Of a stretch of 24,230 nt of DNA, positions 6,639 through 13,952 are shown piece after piece. The position numbers and the translations under genes are program-made. The notes beneath the pieces are model-generated. The model searched no databases and had not been told where the DNA came from. It saw only the letters and a program-made list of their open reading frames with translations. This DNA is from a virus: positions 1 through 24,230 of the IMG/VR virus record IMGVR_UViG_3300010158_000308, one strand, 5' to 3'. The stretch's first letter is position 1. Every line of letters begins with the position of its first letter.

Positions 6639-6833
6639 ATGAACCTGACAGAATATCTCCGAGGGATCGGGATGACCTACGTTCAATTTGCCGAGATTTC
6701 CGGCTTTGACGTGTCGCAAATCAGCCGGTGGGCGCGATTAGAGCGTCCGCCATCATTGGCGCAAGCCAAGCAGATTAAGGACGCAACAGATGGGCAGGTG
6801 TCCTACGAGGATTTTGTGCCCGACAAACCATGA
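6639..6833 (+). CDS. Cro-like HTH transcriptional regulator
   Basis: A 64-residue single-domain protein with an XRE/Cro-type helix-turn-helix: MTYVQFAEISGF as the first helix-turn, DVSQISRWARLERPPS as the recognition helix, followed by SLAQAKQIKDATDGQVSYED. The size and absence of any oligomerisation domain fit a Cro-type repressor of about 60-70 residues. It is the first rightward gene, facing the leftward operon, as Cro does in lambdoid phages. ATG 6639 fits a leaderless transcript; a TTG two codons upstream (6633) is the alternative. It probably binds the inverted-repeat region just upstream (inference). Confidence 0.8.
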   Translation: MNLTEYLRGIGMTYVQFAEISGFDVSQISRWARLERPPSLAQAKQIKDATDGQVSYEDFVPDKP

Positions 6834-6849
6834 ACCGAGGGGAGCGAAC

Positions 6850-7485
6850 ATGACAAAAAACACAGGATGGCGAGCCAGCATTGAAGCGCGCGATGAACGC
6901 ATCATTGCCCATCACAAGTCAGGCAAAAGCCGCGCTGAGATATTTAAGGCGATGACCGATGAGGGATACACGCTAACGCTTTACGCTCTCGACGACCGGG
7001 TGTCCAAATTTCGGAAAATGGGCAGGCTTCCTGAATATCTGCCGCCCGTCCCTGATTACGCGTTGTATCCGGCGCAGCGGAATGATGCTGGTAAACTGGT
7101 GCTGTGTAAGTCAGACGTGGAGTTTGACCGGCGTATTGCCCAATTTGTTGCCGACAAAACGCCGCATCGCGACATAGCGGCGGCGCTTGCAGCCGATGGC
7201 GCGCCCCGTTCGATCAAGGCCATTGAGGCGGTCATTAAGCGCTTGCGTCTGTCAGGAGATATCCCACCACCTGACAAGACCGTTGCGCGAATGAAGCGCG
7301 TTGAACGTCATGATGAAGATGTGCAGCCGCAGGTATCGACCGAGGCGATGCGCCGATGCCTTGGAGGGTGCTCTTCAATGTTCCTGTCGTTTGGGCCGGG
7401 GAACCGCATTTGCGACGATTGCCTAGGCCACACAGCGTTTATCTGCGCTGGCGTTGATCACCGCTTCGCTGGCTCCGGCCTGTAA
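6850..7485 (+). CDS. Phage protein with N-terminal HTH-like region and C-terminal zinc ribbon
   Basis: A 211-residue protein with ATG 6850 just after GAGGGGAG; the frame extends upstream but without such a site. The N-terminal half has two helix-turn-helix-like stretches (DERIIAHHKSGKSRAEIFKA and DRRIAQFVADKTPHRDIAAA, the second followed by SIKAIEAVIKRLR). The C-terminus holds CLGGC (about 181-185), FGPGNRICDDC (about 192-202), a zinc ribbon seen on many small phage proteins. A DNA-binding regulator or accessory protein is likely; target unknown. Confidence 0.7.
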   Translation: MTKNTGWRASIEARDERIIAHHKSGKSRAEIFKAMTDEGYTLTLYALDDRVSKFRKMGRLPEYLPPVPDYALYPAQRNDAGKLVLCKSDVEFDRRIAQFVADKTPHRDIAAALAADGAPRSIKAIEAVIKRLRLSGDIPPPDKTVARMKRVERHDEDVQPQVSTEAMRRCLGGCSSMFLSFGPGNRICDDCLGHTAFICAGVDHRFAGSGL

Positions 7486-7501
7486 CCCCAAGGACGCTAA
7501 A

Positions 7502-7693
7502 ATGGCAAAAACGGTTATAATCAGGTGGAAAAACGTTCCGCCGATTTCAGACCAGTTGCGCGGGCAACTGCGGTCGGCAACGGGGACCACATACGTTAGC
7601 GACGTGTCAGGCTCCCCCCGCATGTTTTGTGGGTTACGAGTTGTGACGCACGTCGAACCGCCGCCGCCGTTTCCCGCTGGGATGAAAGAATGA
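7502..7693 (+). CDS. Hypothetical small protein
   Basis: A 63-residue protein; ATG 7502 follows AAGGACG and its stop overlaps the GapR-like start (ATGA). It begins AKTVIIRWKNVPPISDQLRG and ends in a proline-rich tail (VEPPPPFPAGMKE). It is basic, soluble and unrecognised. Coupling to gapR-like and good initiation signals support it being translated. Confidence 0.6.
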   Translation: MAKTVIIRWKNVPPISDQLRGQLRSATGTTYVSDVSGSPRMFCGLRVVTHVEPPPPFPAGMKE

Positions 7694-7998
7694 CGATGCA
7701 AGTTTCAGCCGAAGACGTGGGGCACATTCACGACGCCCTAAACAACCGCCGCCGCACGGCAACGTCGGACGAAGTGGCAACCGACCGGCTACGCTCCATT
7801 GTGGACCGCATTGAGCGGTTGGAGGAGGAACGCTCAAACCTAGTGGCTGATATTAAAGACATTTACGCGGAGGCTAAATCCGCAGGTTTCGACGTGAAAG
7901 TTCTTCGCCAACTGATCTCGCTGCGCAAAAAGGACGATGCCGAGGTCGCGGAAATGGAAACGCTGCTTGATGTCTATAAGCGCTCGTTGGGAATGTGA
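7690..7998 (+). CDS. gapR: GapR-like DNA-binding protein (DUF2312)
   Basis: A 102-residue protein. Residues about 35-102 match the DUF2312/GapR core: SIVDRIERLEEERSNLVADI (coiled coil), KDIYAEAKSAGFDVKVLRQL, ISLRKKDDAEVAEMETLLDV and YKRSLGM at the C-terminus. GapR in Caulobacter is a small coiled-coil nucleoid protein that clamps overtwisted DNA ahead of replication and transcription and stimulates type II topoisomerases. The N-terminal 30 residues here are unlike the host form. It sits directly before rusA and dnaB, consistent with a replication role. ATG 7690 gives an ATGA overlap with the previous stop. Confidence 0.85.
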   Translation: MTMQVSAEDVGHIHDALNNRRRTATSDEVATDRLRSIVDRIERLEEERSNLVADIKDIYAEAKSAGFDVKVLRQLISLRKKDDAEVAEMETLLDVYKRSLGM

Positions 7999-8444
7999 TG
8001 CGGTCGCTGTCGTTTGTCCTCCCATTCGCGACCGAAAGCCTGAACGTCAGGGACCGGAAACATTGGGCAGTGAAGCGCAGCGACAAAACGCGACTGGCCA
8101 ACGAGGTGATGGTTGGGATTGGGGGGCCGCGCTATTTCCCCCACCCACCGTTTGCCCGCGCTCGGATTACCGTGGAGCGGTGCAGCGCCGGGCGACTAGA
8201 CCCTGACAATTTGGCGGCGTCATGCAAGGGGTTACTTGACGTGCTTTGCGCGCCATCCCCGACGCATCCCAACGGTCTAGGGATCATCGATGACGACACA
8301 TCCGACCATATTGAGTTGGTGTTGCGGCAATCGCCAGCGCCTCGCGGGGCTGGATCAACATTGGTGACGGTCGAAGAACTGCCCGGCGCGGTGACGCATA
8401 AACCCAAACTCCGGACCCGATCCGCGCTTGCGTCGAGCGCATAA
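7998..8444 (+). CDS. rusA: RusA-family Holliday junction resolvase
   Basis: A 148-residue protein with RusA landmarks: ARITVERCSAGRLDPDN (about 52-68), KGLLDVL (about 73-79) and GIIDDDTSDHIEL (about 92-104). The acidic residues in DPDN and IDDD correspond to the metal-binding aspartates. RusA cleaves four-way junctions symmetrically and would resolve branched replication or recombination intermediates before packaging. The length slightly exceeds E. coli RusA (120), owing to a C-terminal tail. ATG 7998 overlaps the gapR stop (TGATG); a GTG one codon earlier is equally possible. Confidence 0.85.
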   Translation: MRSLSFVLPFATESLNVRDRKHWAVKRSDKTRLANEVMVGIGGPRYFPHPPFARARITVERCSAGRLDPDNLAASCKGLLDVLCAPSPTHPNGLGIIDDDTSDHIELVLRQSPAPRGAGSTLVTVEELPGAVTHKPKLRTRSALASSA

Positions 8445-8492
8445 CCGGGCGCTAATACCAGCCCGGAAGCGGCTGGAAGCAAAGGAAACCAC

Positions 8493-10040
8493 ATGGACCA
8501 ACGATACCAACCGCGCACGGATAGCCCGTTGCTCGGTGCGAGCCTGCGACTTCCCCCGGCCAACATCGAGGCGGAACAGGCTCTGCTCGGGGCAATCATG
8601 TCCAACTCCATCGCCTATGACCGGGTGGCATCGTTCCTAACGCCCGCGCATTTTGCCGATCCGATCAACGTCCGAATTTTCCACGCCATTCAGCGCCGAA
8701 TTGAAGCTGGGTTAATTGCTGATGCCGTCGCGCTCAAGGCCGAATTTGAAAACTCTGGCGTGCTCGATGACGTCGGCGGGACGCGCTACCTCGCGCAACT
8801 TATGTCCGCGATGGTCGGCATCATTAACGCCACGGAGTATGGCCGCGCGATTTACGATTGCTGGCTTCGGCGGGAATTGATCCGCGTTGGAACCGCGATG
8901 GTCGAAAGCGCGTTTGGTATTGACGAGGCGGTAGACGGGGCCGCGACGGCTACGCGAGCGGCAGATGATATCGACCTGCTTGTATCCCAGGCGTCGCCAG
9001 GAACGGTTCAACGGCGTGGGAACGTCCAATTTGCCGATGCCGTCCATGAGGTCATCGACCGCATGGAAGATGTGGCAGCGGGCCGCGTTGGTCGCCTGAT
9101 AAGCACCGGATTGCCGTGCCTTGACCGTGTGATGGGCGGTGGCATAGGGCCAAACACCCTTAATTATATGGTCGGCGCTTCCGAAGGCGGGAAGACAGAA
9201 CTTGCTTTACAGATTGCCGAGGGGGTGGCGGCGAACGCCCGACAGGGGTGGCTAGACCAGGGGACAAAAGGGATGTGCCCCTGCGTGCTTTATATCTGCC
9301 TTGGGGACATGACGGCTCAACAGATGGCCACACGATCCGCCGCGAGGCTTGCAGCCGTCCCACGCCGCGTTATCGCCCGTGGTGACGCGGATATGGATCA
9401 AGCGGAACGTGTGCTGATTGCTCGGAACGCCGCCGCAGAAATTCCGATTGAATTTTCAGACACGGGCGCGTCAACCGTTGGGCGGGTGCTCGGGGATATC
9501 CGCAGGGTCCAATCCCGCCGTCCCGTCGCACTAGTCATCGTGGACAATTTTTCGGACTTTCTTTCGGTCGCGCCGCACCAGATGTTCGGGACTGCCGTAG
9601 CGTCGGCTAAAGCATTAAAAGACCAAGGCGCGAAGGACATGAACGTGTGCATTCTCGTGCTGATGCACACGAATTCCTCGCGGGAAAAAGACGCCAAGGG
9701 CGCGCGCCCGACGCCGCAGGATATTCCGTGGAACACGAAAATTCACGCTCACTTTGCGTTCGGGGTTTACCGCCCGTTTTTATACCTAGACCCATCCCCG
9801 CCCGAGGAACCTGACACGCTCAACGATAAAGGCCGGGAAGTGCTCGCAAAGATTAGGCGGAAATGGGCCGAGGCCCGTGACCCATACCCCAACGGCGTGC
9901 GAAATGTAACAGAGATTATCCCGATGAAAATGCGGGAGGCGGACGACGACGGGCGGGATATCGGTATATTAACGTTTGACAGACTGGCAAATAGGTTTCA
10001 CGATATGGGGCCTAAAAACGACCAACGGAACCAATACTAA
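8493..10040 (+). CDS. dnaB: DnaB-family replicative DNA helicase
   Basis: A 515-residue protein with the DnaB N-terminal helical domain (LPPANIEAEQALLGAIMSNS at about 20-39; FADPINVRIFHAI) and a RecA-like C-terminal domain: Walker A GASEGGKT at 228-235, Walker B ending VALVIVDN with Asp351, and a QMFGTAVASAKALKDQ helix followed by VLMHTNSS. It would be a ring helicase unwinding phage DNA at the fork. The Walker A loop is atypical (ASEGGKT rather than PSMGKT), and the C-terminal about 100 residues are extended. ATG 8493 has AAGGAAA upstream. It lies between rusA and the helicase/methylase pair in the replication cluster. Confidence 0.9.
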   Translation: MDQRYQPRTDSPLLGASLRLPPANIEAEQALLGAIMSNSIAYDRVASFLTPAHFADPINVRIFHAIQRRIEAGLIADAVALKAEFENSGVLDDVGGTRYLAQLMSAMVGIINATEYGRAIYDCWLRRELIRVGTAMVESAFGIDEAVDGAATATRAADDIDLLVSQASPGTVQRRGNVQFADAVHEVIDRMEDVAAGRVGRLISTGLPCLDRVMGGGIGPNTLNYMVGASEGGKTELALQIAEGVAANARQGWLDQGTKGMCPCVLYICLGDMTAQQMATRSAARLAAVPRRVIARGDADMDQAERVLIARNAAAEIPIEFSDTGASTVGRVLGDIRRVQSRRPVALVIVDNFSDFLSVAPHQMFGTAVASAKALKDQGAKDMNVCILVLMHTNSSREKDAKGARPTPQDIPWNTKIHAHFAFGVYRPFLYLDPSPPEEPDTLNDKGREVLAKIRRKWAEARDPYPNGVRNVTEIIPMKMREADDDGRDIGILTFDRLANRFHDMGPKNDQRNQY

Positions 10041-10057
10041 AAACAAGGAGAACGAGC

Positions 10058-11455
10058 TTGTCGGACTATGCTCAATTTTTAGAGGGGAAGGCTCAGGTTG
10101 GAACTAACGACGGGTTCCGCATGAACTTTTGCCCAGATGGTATGAAGGATTTTCAAACCTCTCTTACGGAATGGGCGGTGTTGAAAGGCCGGGGCGCAAT
10201 CTTTGCCGACTGCGGCCTTGGCAAAACGCTGATGCAACTGACCTGGGCGGAAAATGTGGTCCGCCACACTAACCGACCCGTGTTGATTTTAGCGCCCTTG
10301 GCTGTAACTGGTCAGACTGTGGCCGAGGCGCATAAATTTGGGATAGAGGCGAGGGTGTCGCGCGACGGGACAGTGCACCCCGGCATCACGGTCACAAACT
10401 ACGAGCGGTTGCATTATTTTGACCCTGACGCGTTTTCTGGATCGGTGTGTGACGAAAGCTCAATCCTGAAATCGTTTGACGGGGTTCGCCGGTCGCAGAT
10501 CATGGAATTCATGCGACGCCAGCGGTATCGCCTTCTGTGCACGGCGACAGCCGCTCCAAACGAATACATTGAACTGGGCACCAGTAGCGAGGCGCTGGGC
10601 TACCTTGGCCATATGGACATGTTGTCCAGGTTTTTCAAAAATGACCAAGGGAACTCTATCAAAGCAAATGTCATCCGGCATCGCGGGAAATCGTTTGCAC
10701 AATTGGATGAGGCGGCAAAGTGGCGGTTCAAAGGCCATGCGGCGGTGCCGTTTTGGAAGTGGGTTTGCTCGTGGGCACGCGCCACACGAAGACCTTCCGA
10801 CCTTGGTTTCAGCGATGCCGAATTTGCATTACCGCCGTTGGTTGAGCGTCAACATTTTGTGGACACTACTCAGTTGCCGGATGGAATGTTGTTTGCGCTT
10901 CCTGCCGTGGGGTTACATGAGCAGCGCGAGGAGCGGCGAAGGACGCTGCCGGATCGATGCCGGGCCGCTGCGGAGTTGGTCAACAGCACGGGCAAGCCCG
11001 CTATCGTGTGGTGCCATTTGAACGACGAGGGCGATCTATTGGAGCGGTCTATTCCAGATAGTGTTCAGGTGTCGGGAAAAGACAGCGACGACATGAAGGA
11101 GGAAAAGTTTGCCGCATTCCTGTCCGGTCAGGCTCGGGTTTTGGTGACGAAAGGCAAGATCGGCGCATGGGGGTTAAACTTTCAACACTGTGCTCATTCC
11201 GTGTCGTTTCCGACGCACTCGTTCGAGGAGTATTACCAGGGCATAAGACGGTGTTGGAGGTTCGGGCAAAAGTTACCCGTAATCTCGGACATCATCACAA
11301 CCGAAGGTGAAAAGTCTATTCTTTCCAACCTACAGCGTAAAAGCATTGCGGCAGACCGGATGTTCTCGGAACTGGTCACCTACATGAACGATGCTATTGC
11401 GGTGGACCGTTCAATTCAGTTTAATCAACAAGAGGAGATGCCGTCATGGCTGTAA
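10058..11455 (+). CDS. SNF2-type DEAD/DEAH helicase, partner of the adjacent methyltransferase
   Basis: A 465-residue superfamily 2 protein. TTG 10058 is the start, with AAGGAG 7 bases before. Walker A is ADCGLGKT (50-57), motif Ia PVLILAPLAV, motif II CDESS (131-135, DESS in place of DEAH), motif III LLCTATAAP, and in the second lobe IVWCHLN, VTKGKIGAWGLNF and YYQGIRRCWRFGQ (motif VI). The family translocates on double-stranded DNA. The last 10 bases overlap the methyltransferase start, so the two are translationally coupled; similar pairs occur in other phages, but to my knowledge their joint function has not been established. The reading frame is complete. Confidence 0.85.
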   Translation: MSDYAQFLEGKAQVGTNDGFRMNFCPDGMKDFQTSLTEWAVLKGRGAIFADCGLGKTLMQLTWAENVVRHTNRPVLILAPLAVTGQTVAEAHKFGIEARVSRDGTVHPGITVTNYERLHYFDPDAFSGSVCDESSILKSFDGVRRSQIMEFMRRQRYRLLCTATAAPNEYIELGTSSEALGYLGHMDMLSRFFKNDQGNSIKANVIRHRGKSFAQLDEAAKWRFKGHAAVPFWKWVCSWARATRRPSDLGFSDAEFALPPLVERQHFVDTTQLPDGMLFALPAVGLHEQREERRRTLPDRCRAAAELVNSTGKPAIVWCHLNDEGDLLERSIPDSVQVSGKDSDDMKEEKFAAFLSGQARVLVTKGKIGAWGLNFQHCAHSVSFPTHSFEEYYQGIRRCWRFGQKLPVISDIITTEGEKSILSNLQRKSIAADRMFSELVTYMNDAIAVDRSIQFNQQEEMPSWL

Positions 11456-12444
11456 TTGACCAACAAATAACCCCACGGTTTGCAATCTATAATGGCGATT
11501 GCATCGAGGTTATGATGAAAATGCCATCCGCTTCGATTGGGCTTTCTTGTTATTCCCCGCCATTTGGAGGGCTTTTTCAATATTCTAGTTCCGACCGGGA
11601 CATATCCAATTGCTTGGATTACGACGAATTTTTCCGGCATTATGAGTTTGTCGTGAAGGAACTTGCCCGGTTGACGATGCCGGGCCGTCAAACGGCGGTG
11701 CATTGCATGGATGTGCCCAGCGGGAACAGCGGGACCGATCATTTGATCGATTTTCCGGGGGACATCATCCGGTTGCATGTCAAACACGGGTGGAAGTTCA
11801 TTGCCCGATATGCGGTGTGGAAAGAGCCTTTAGCGGTTCGTAACCGGACTATGGCAAAAAACCTTGCGCATCGGTCTCTTGTCGAGGATAGCAGCCGGTG
11901 CAGCGTGGCATCGGCGGATTATCTTTTGGTGTTTCGTCGTGATGGCGAAAACAAAATTCCCATCACGCATCCCATCGGCCTAACCGAGTATGCCGGTGAG
12001 CGGTTGCCGCCCGCGAACATTCTGAAATATCGAGGGTGGACGGGAAACCAAATTGAAAACCGATATTCTCATTGGATTTGGCGGCAATACGCGTCGGCAT
12101 TCTGGGATGACATTCGCATCGGTCGAGTGCTGCCGTTCCTGTCGGCCAAAGACGAGGATGATGAAAAGCACGTTCATCCGCTTCAATTGGACGTTATCGA
12201 GCGTGTGGTGACGTTGTGGAGCAACCCGAACGAAATCGTGCTTACGCCGTTTATGGGTGTTGGTTCCGAGGTTTATGGGGCTGTCAGGCTTGGACGCCGT
12301 GGCATCGGGATTGAATTGAAGCCTACCTATTACCGACAGGCGACCAAAAATATGGCAACTGTCGATGATCCGGTTCCCGAGGAACTCCCGTTGCAGTTTG
12401 AACGGGATGCTCATTTCCCTGATATGGACGAAACTTCCGATTGA
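11446..12444 (+). CDS. Site-specific DNA methyltransferase (N4-cytosine/N6-adenine type)
   Basis: A 332-residue enzyme of the beta order: catalytic motif IV near the N-terminus (YSPPFGG, 36-42) and the S-adenosylmethionine-binding motif near the C-terminus (TPFMGVGSEVYGA, 267-279, then GIGIEL). SPPF/Y motifs occur in both m4C and m6A enzymes, so the base is not decided here. The middle contains HCMDVPSGNSG and YSHWIWRQYASAFWDDIR, presumably target recognition. Start ATG 11446 lies inside the helicase end, after GAGGAG. No restriction endonuclease partner is seen, so it probably protects or marks phage DNA; how the helicase helps is unknown. Confidence 0.88.
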   Translation: MAVIDQQITPRFAIYNGDCIEVMMKMPSASIGLSCYSPPFGGLFQYSSSDRDISNCLDYDEFFRHYEFVVKELARLTMPGRQTAVHCMDVPSGNSGTDHLIDFPGDIIRLHVKHGWKFIARYAVWKEPLAVRNRTMAKNLAHRSLVEDSSRCSVASADYLLVFRRDGENKIPITHPIGLTEYAGERLPPANILKYRGWTGNQIENRYSHWIWRQYASAFWDDIRIGRVLPFLSAKDEDDEKHVHPLQLDVIERVVTLWSNPNEIVLTPFMGVGSEVYGAVRLGRRGIGIELKPTYYRQATKNMATVDDPVPEELPLQFERDAHFPDMDETSD

Positions 12445-12490
12445 TCCAACTGCCGCCGGTCGGAAGGCTGGCGGCACCACGGAGGATGAA

Positions 12491-13096
12491 ATGAGCGGAC
12501 AAACCGCCGGACAGATGACGTTTTTCGCGCCAGTTCAACCGAGGCCGCGCTTGACCGATGCGCAGATATGCGCGGAGTTTGACGAGACGTTTTGGCCTGC
12601 GTGGCGGGCGAAAATGCACCGACCAAACAACCCGCGTCAAACGGCCATACAAGCGTTCCACAAGGCGCGGCGCACGGCATCGCTTGACGACATAATGGAT
12701 GGGCTGGAAAACACGGTAGCGGCACCAGACCCTACCATGCGGCCCATGGCGGCAACGTGGCTTAACCAACAGAGGTATCGTGACGAGCCTCCGACTGACC
12801 TATCAGCCGATCCGTGGGGGCTTGATGAGTTTTTGGCAGGGCTGCCCGACACAGACGGCTTATCCGCCGCCTCATACGAGGCTGGGTGGCTCGGATGGGT
12901 CCTTGCGGCTACTGGGTGGCCTATGACATGGCGAGGCGACCTAGCGCCGCTCAATGCGTGGCTGATGGCAGGCTATCAGCCGGTCAGCATAGCAGCGGTA
13001 ATCCGAGGCGCTGTCGCTGATCACGGGACACGATCAAGGTTAGCAGCGTTTGACGGCATCGTGCGCGTTCGGGCTGATTGCATTGATTTAACGTGA
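12491..13096 (+). CDS. Phage replication/primosomal-type protein
   Basis: A 201-residue protein starting at ATG 12491 behind a perfect GGAGG. Residues about 27-95 have the pattern common at the C-terminus of phage replication initiators and primosomal proteins: FDETFWPAWRAKMHRPNNPR, AIQAFHKARRTASLDDIMDG and MRPMAATWLNQQRY. The second half (GWLGWVLAATGWPMTW; LNAWLMAGYQPVSIAAVIRG) is tryptophan-rich, helical and unrecognised. Position after dnaB and the helicase/methylase supports a replication role such as helicase loading, but this is inferred from resemblance to the FW..Y motif only. Confidence 0.55.
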   Translation: MSGQTAGQMTFFAPVQPRPRLTDAQICAEFDETFWPAWRAKMHRPNNPRQTAIQAFHKARRTASLDDIMDGLENTVAAPDPTMRPMAATWLNQQRYRDEPPTDLSADPWGLDEFLAGLPDTDGLSAASYEAGWLGWVLAATGWPMTWRGDLAPLNAWLMAGYQPVSIAAVIRGAVADHGTRSRLAAFDGIVRVRADCIDLT

Positions 13097-13105
13097 GGAT
13101 TGAGA

Positions 13106-13663
13106 ATGGGAACAGTTTGGCATACCGACGAAACACGCGACCGGCTTCGGGAATTGTGGGGCCAAACGCCAAAACTAACCGCTACCCAGATCGGTGACGC
13201 GATGGGGTTGACCAAAAATGCCGTCATTGGCCTAGCTCATCGGCTTAATCTTCCATCGCGACCTAACCCGTCAAAGCATCGCGATCCGGCTGACGCGTTT
13301 AAGCCTAAGCGCCATTATGTGCCGCGCGCTCCGAAAATCACGTTGCCCGCAATGGTGGCGAGCGAACCTAAAGTTTCCAAACGTTCGGAAAAACCGGAAA
13401 CGGACTTTCCGAAACTTTCGGAAATTTCCGTCGTGGTTCCGATCAGGACGCCGCCAAAGCCCGTCCATGTCGCGCCCCCGCAGGTGCCGCCGCCCGTGCT
13501 ATTTCGACGCGCTACGGTGTGTTGCTGGCCGATAGGTGAGCCAGGAAAGCCAGGGTTCCGCATGTGCGACGATACCGCGCTGTCGGGCCGGTCCTACTGC
13601 CTGCCTCACTGCCGGAAAGCCTACCCCTATTTCCGTGAGCCGGGGCAGGATGCGGCAGATTAG
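13106..13663 (+). CDS. gcrA: GcrA-family cell-cycle regulator homologue
   Basis: A 185-residue protein with both GcrA signatures. The N-terminal DNA-binding domain has RLRELWGQTPKLTATQIGDA then TKNAVIGLAHRLNLPSRP. The C-terminal RNA-polymerase-binding zinc-like domain has CCWPIGEPGKPGFRMC, SYCLPHC and RKAYPYF. The middle (about 60-140) is a Lys/Pro-rich linker. In Caulobacter GcrA binds sigma70 and activates promoters at GANTC sites methylated by CcrM. A phage copy could redirect host transcription, perhaps reading methylation made by the upstream methyltransferase (inference). ATG 13106 is chosen over TTG 13100 because of the GAGG spacing. A terminator follows at 13754. Confidence 0.9.
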   Translation: MGTVWHTDETRDRLRELWGQTPKLTATQIGDAMGLTKNAVIGLAHRLNLPSRPNPSKHRDPADAFKPKRHYVPRAPKITLPAMVASEPKVSKRSEKPETDFPKLSEISVVVPIRTPPKPVHVAPPQVPPPVLFRRATVCCWPIGEPGKPGFRMCDDTALSGRSYCLPHCRKAYPYFREPGQDAAD

Positions 13664-13665
13664 TA

Positions 13666-13694
13666 TTGACCTTTACCCACTCATCGCCCATCAT
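13666..13694 (+). promoter_or_regulatory. Promoter candidate (TTGACC-17-CATCAT)
   Basis: Three bases after the gcrA stop, TTGACC (13666-13671) is followed by 17 bases and CATCAT (13689-13694, four of six matches to TATAAT). Transcription would start near 13701, where no reading frame begins, and would run straight into the terminator at 13754-13784. Confidence 0.45.
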
Positions 13695-13700
13695 GCTCTC

Positions 13701-13784
13701 GTGCGTGACGCTTCGGCTGTCACATCGTTGGTTCGTTTTCTTCTCCCTAAACTTGGCTCGGCCTAACGGTCGGGCCATTTTTTT
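13701..13784 (+). ncRNA. Candidate small RNA of about 84 nt
   Basis: Bounded by the promoter at 13666-13694 and the strong terminator at 13754-13784. Inside, GTGACGC (13705-13711), a TTCG loop and GC-T-GTCAC (13716-13723) form a stem with one bulged base and a stable cUUCGg tetraloop; the 30 bases between the two hairpins are pyrimidine-rich and unstructured by eye. No open frame of useful size is present. Alternatively the hairpins are only the 3' end of the gcrA message. Not recognised as any known RNA family. Confidence 0.35.
13754..13784 (+). terminator. Rho-independent terminator
   Basis: TGGCTCGGCC (13754-13763) pairs with GGTCGGGCCA (13768-13777) over 10 base pairs (two G-U) around a TAAC loop, followed by a seven-T run at 13778-13784. 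It closes the early rightward operon after gcrA and would also end the candidate small RNA. Confidence 0.8.
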
Positions 13785-13808
13785 GTGCGCCGGGATGGCG
13801 AATTGTCA

Positions 13809-13837
13809 TTGATATTCCGGCAAAGCGTGAGTATTTT
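13809..13837 (+). promoter_or_regulatory. Promoter candidate (TTGATA-17-TATTTT)
   Basis: TTGATA (13809-13814), 17 bases, TATTTT (13832-13837). Predicted start near 13844, exactly where a hairpin begins: CAGACC at 13844-13849 pairs with GGTCTG at 13864-13869. Downstream are two 41-bp repeats, the second a strong terminator, so the transcript would be about 115 nt and non-coding. Confidence 0.4.
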
Positions 13838-13870
13838 CTCCATCAGACCCCGCTCGGAAAATCGGTCTGT

Positions 13871-13952
13871 CACTAAAACCCGGCCCGTTCCCCTTTGCCG
13901 AGGGGGCGGCGCACTAAAACCCGGCCCGTTCCCTTTTGCAGAGGGGGCGGGC
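13871..13952. repeat. Tandem duplication of a 41-bp terminator-hairpin unit
   Basis: Unit 1 (13871-13911) and unit 2 (13912-13952) abut directly and agree at 37 of 41 positions. Each begins CACTAAAACCCGGCCCGTTC. Unit 2 keeps a 12-bp stem and is followed by T5; unit 1 has lost the outer stem pairs and the T-run. Only two copies are present. Confidence 0.85.

Noticed and set aside
10058-12444. Helicase plus methyltransferase considered as a DISARM or BREX-like defence island
   Set aside because: None of the other expected genes (such as the PLD/DUF1998 proteins of DISARM, or PglZ/BrxL) is present, and the pair sits in a phage replication operon.
13871-13952. Two direct repeats with hairpins, first considered as a CRISPR remnant
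   Set aside because: The 41-bp units abut with no spacer, only two copies exist and the second is a complete terminator with a T-run.
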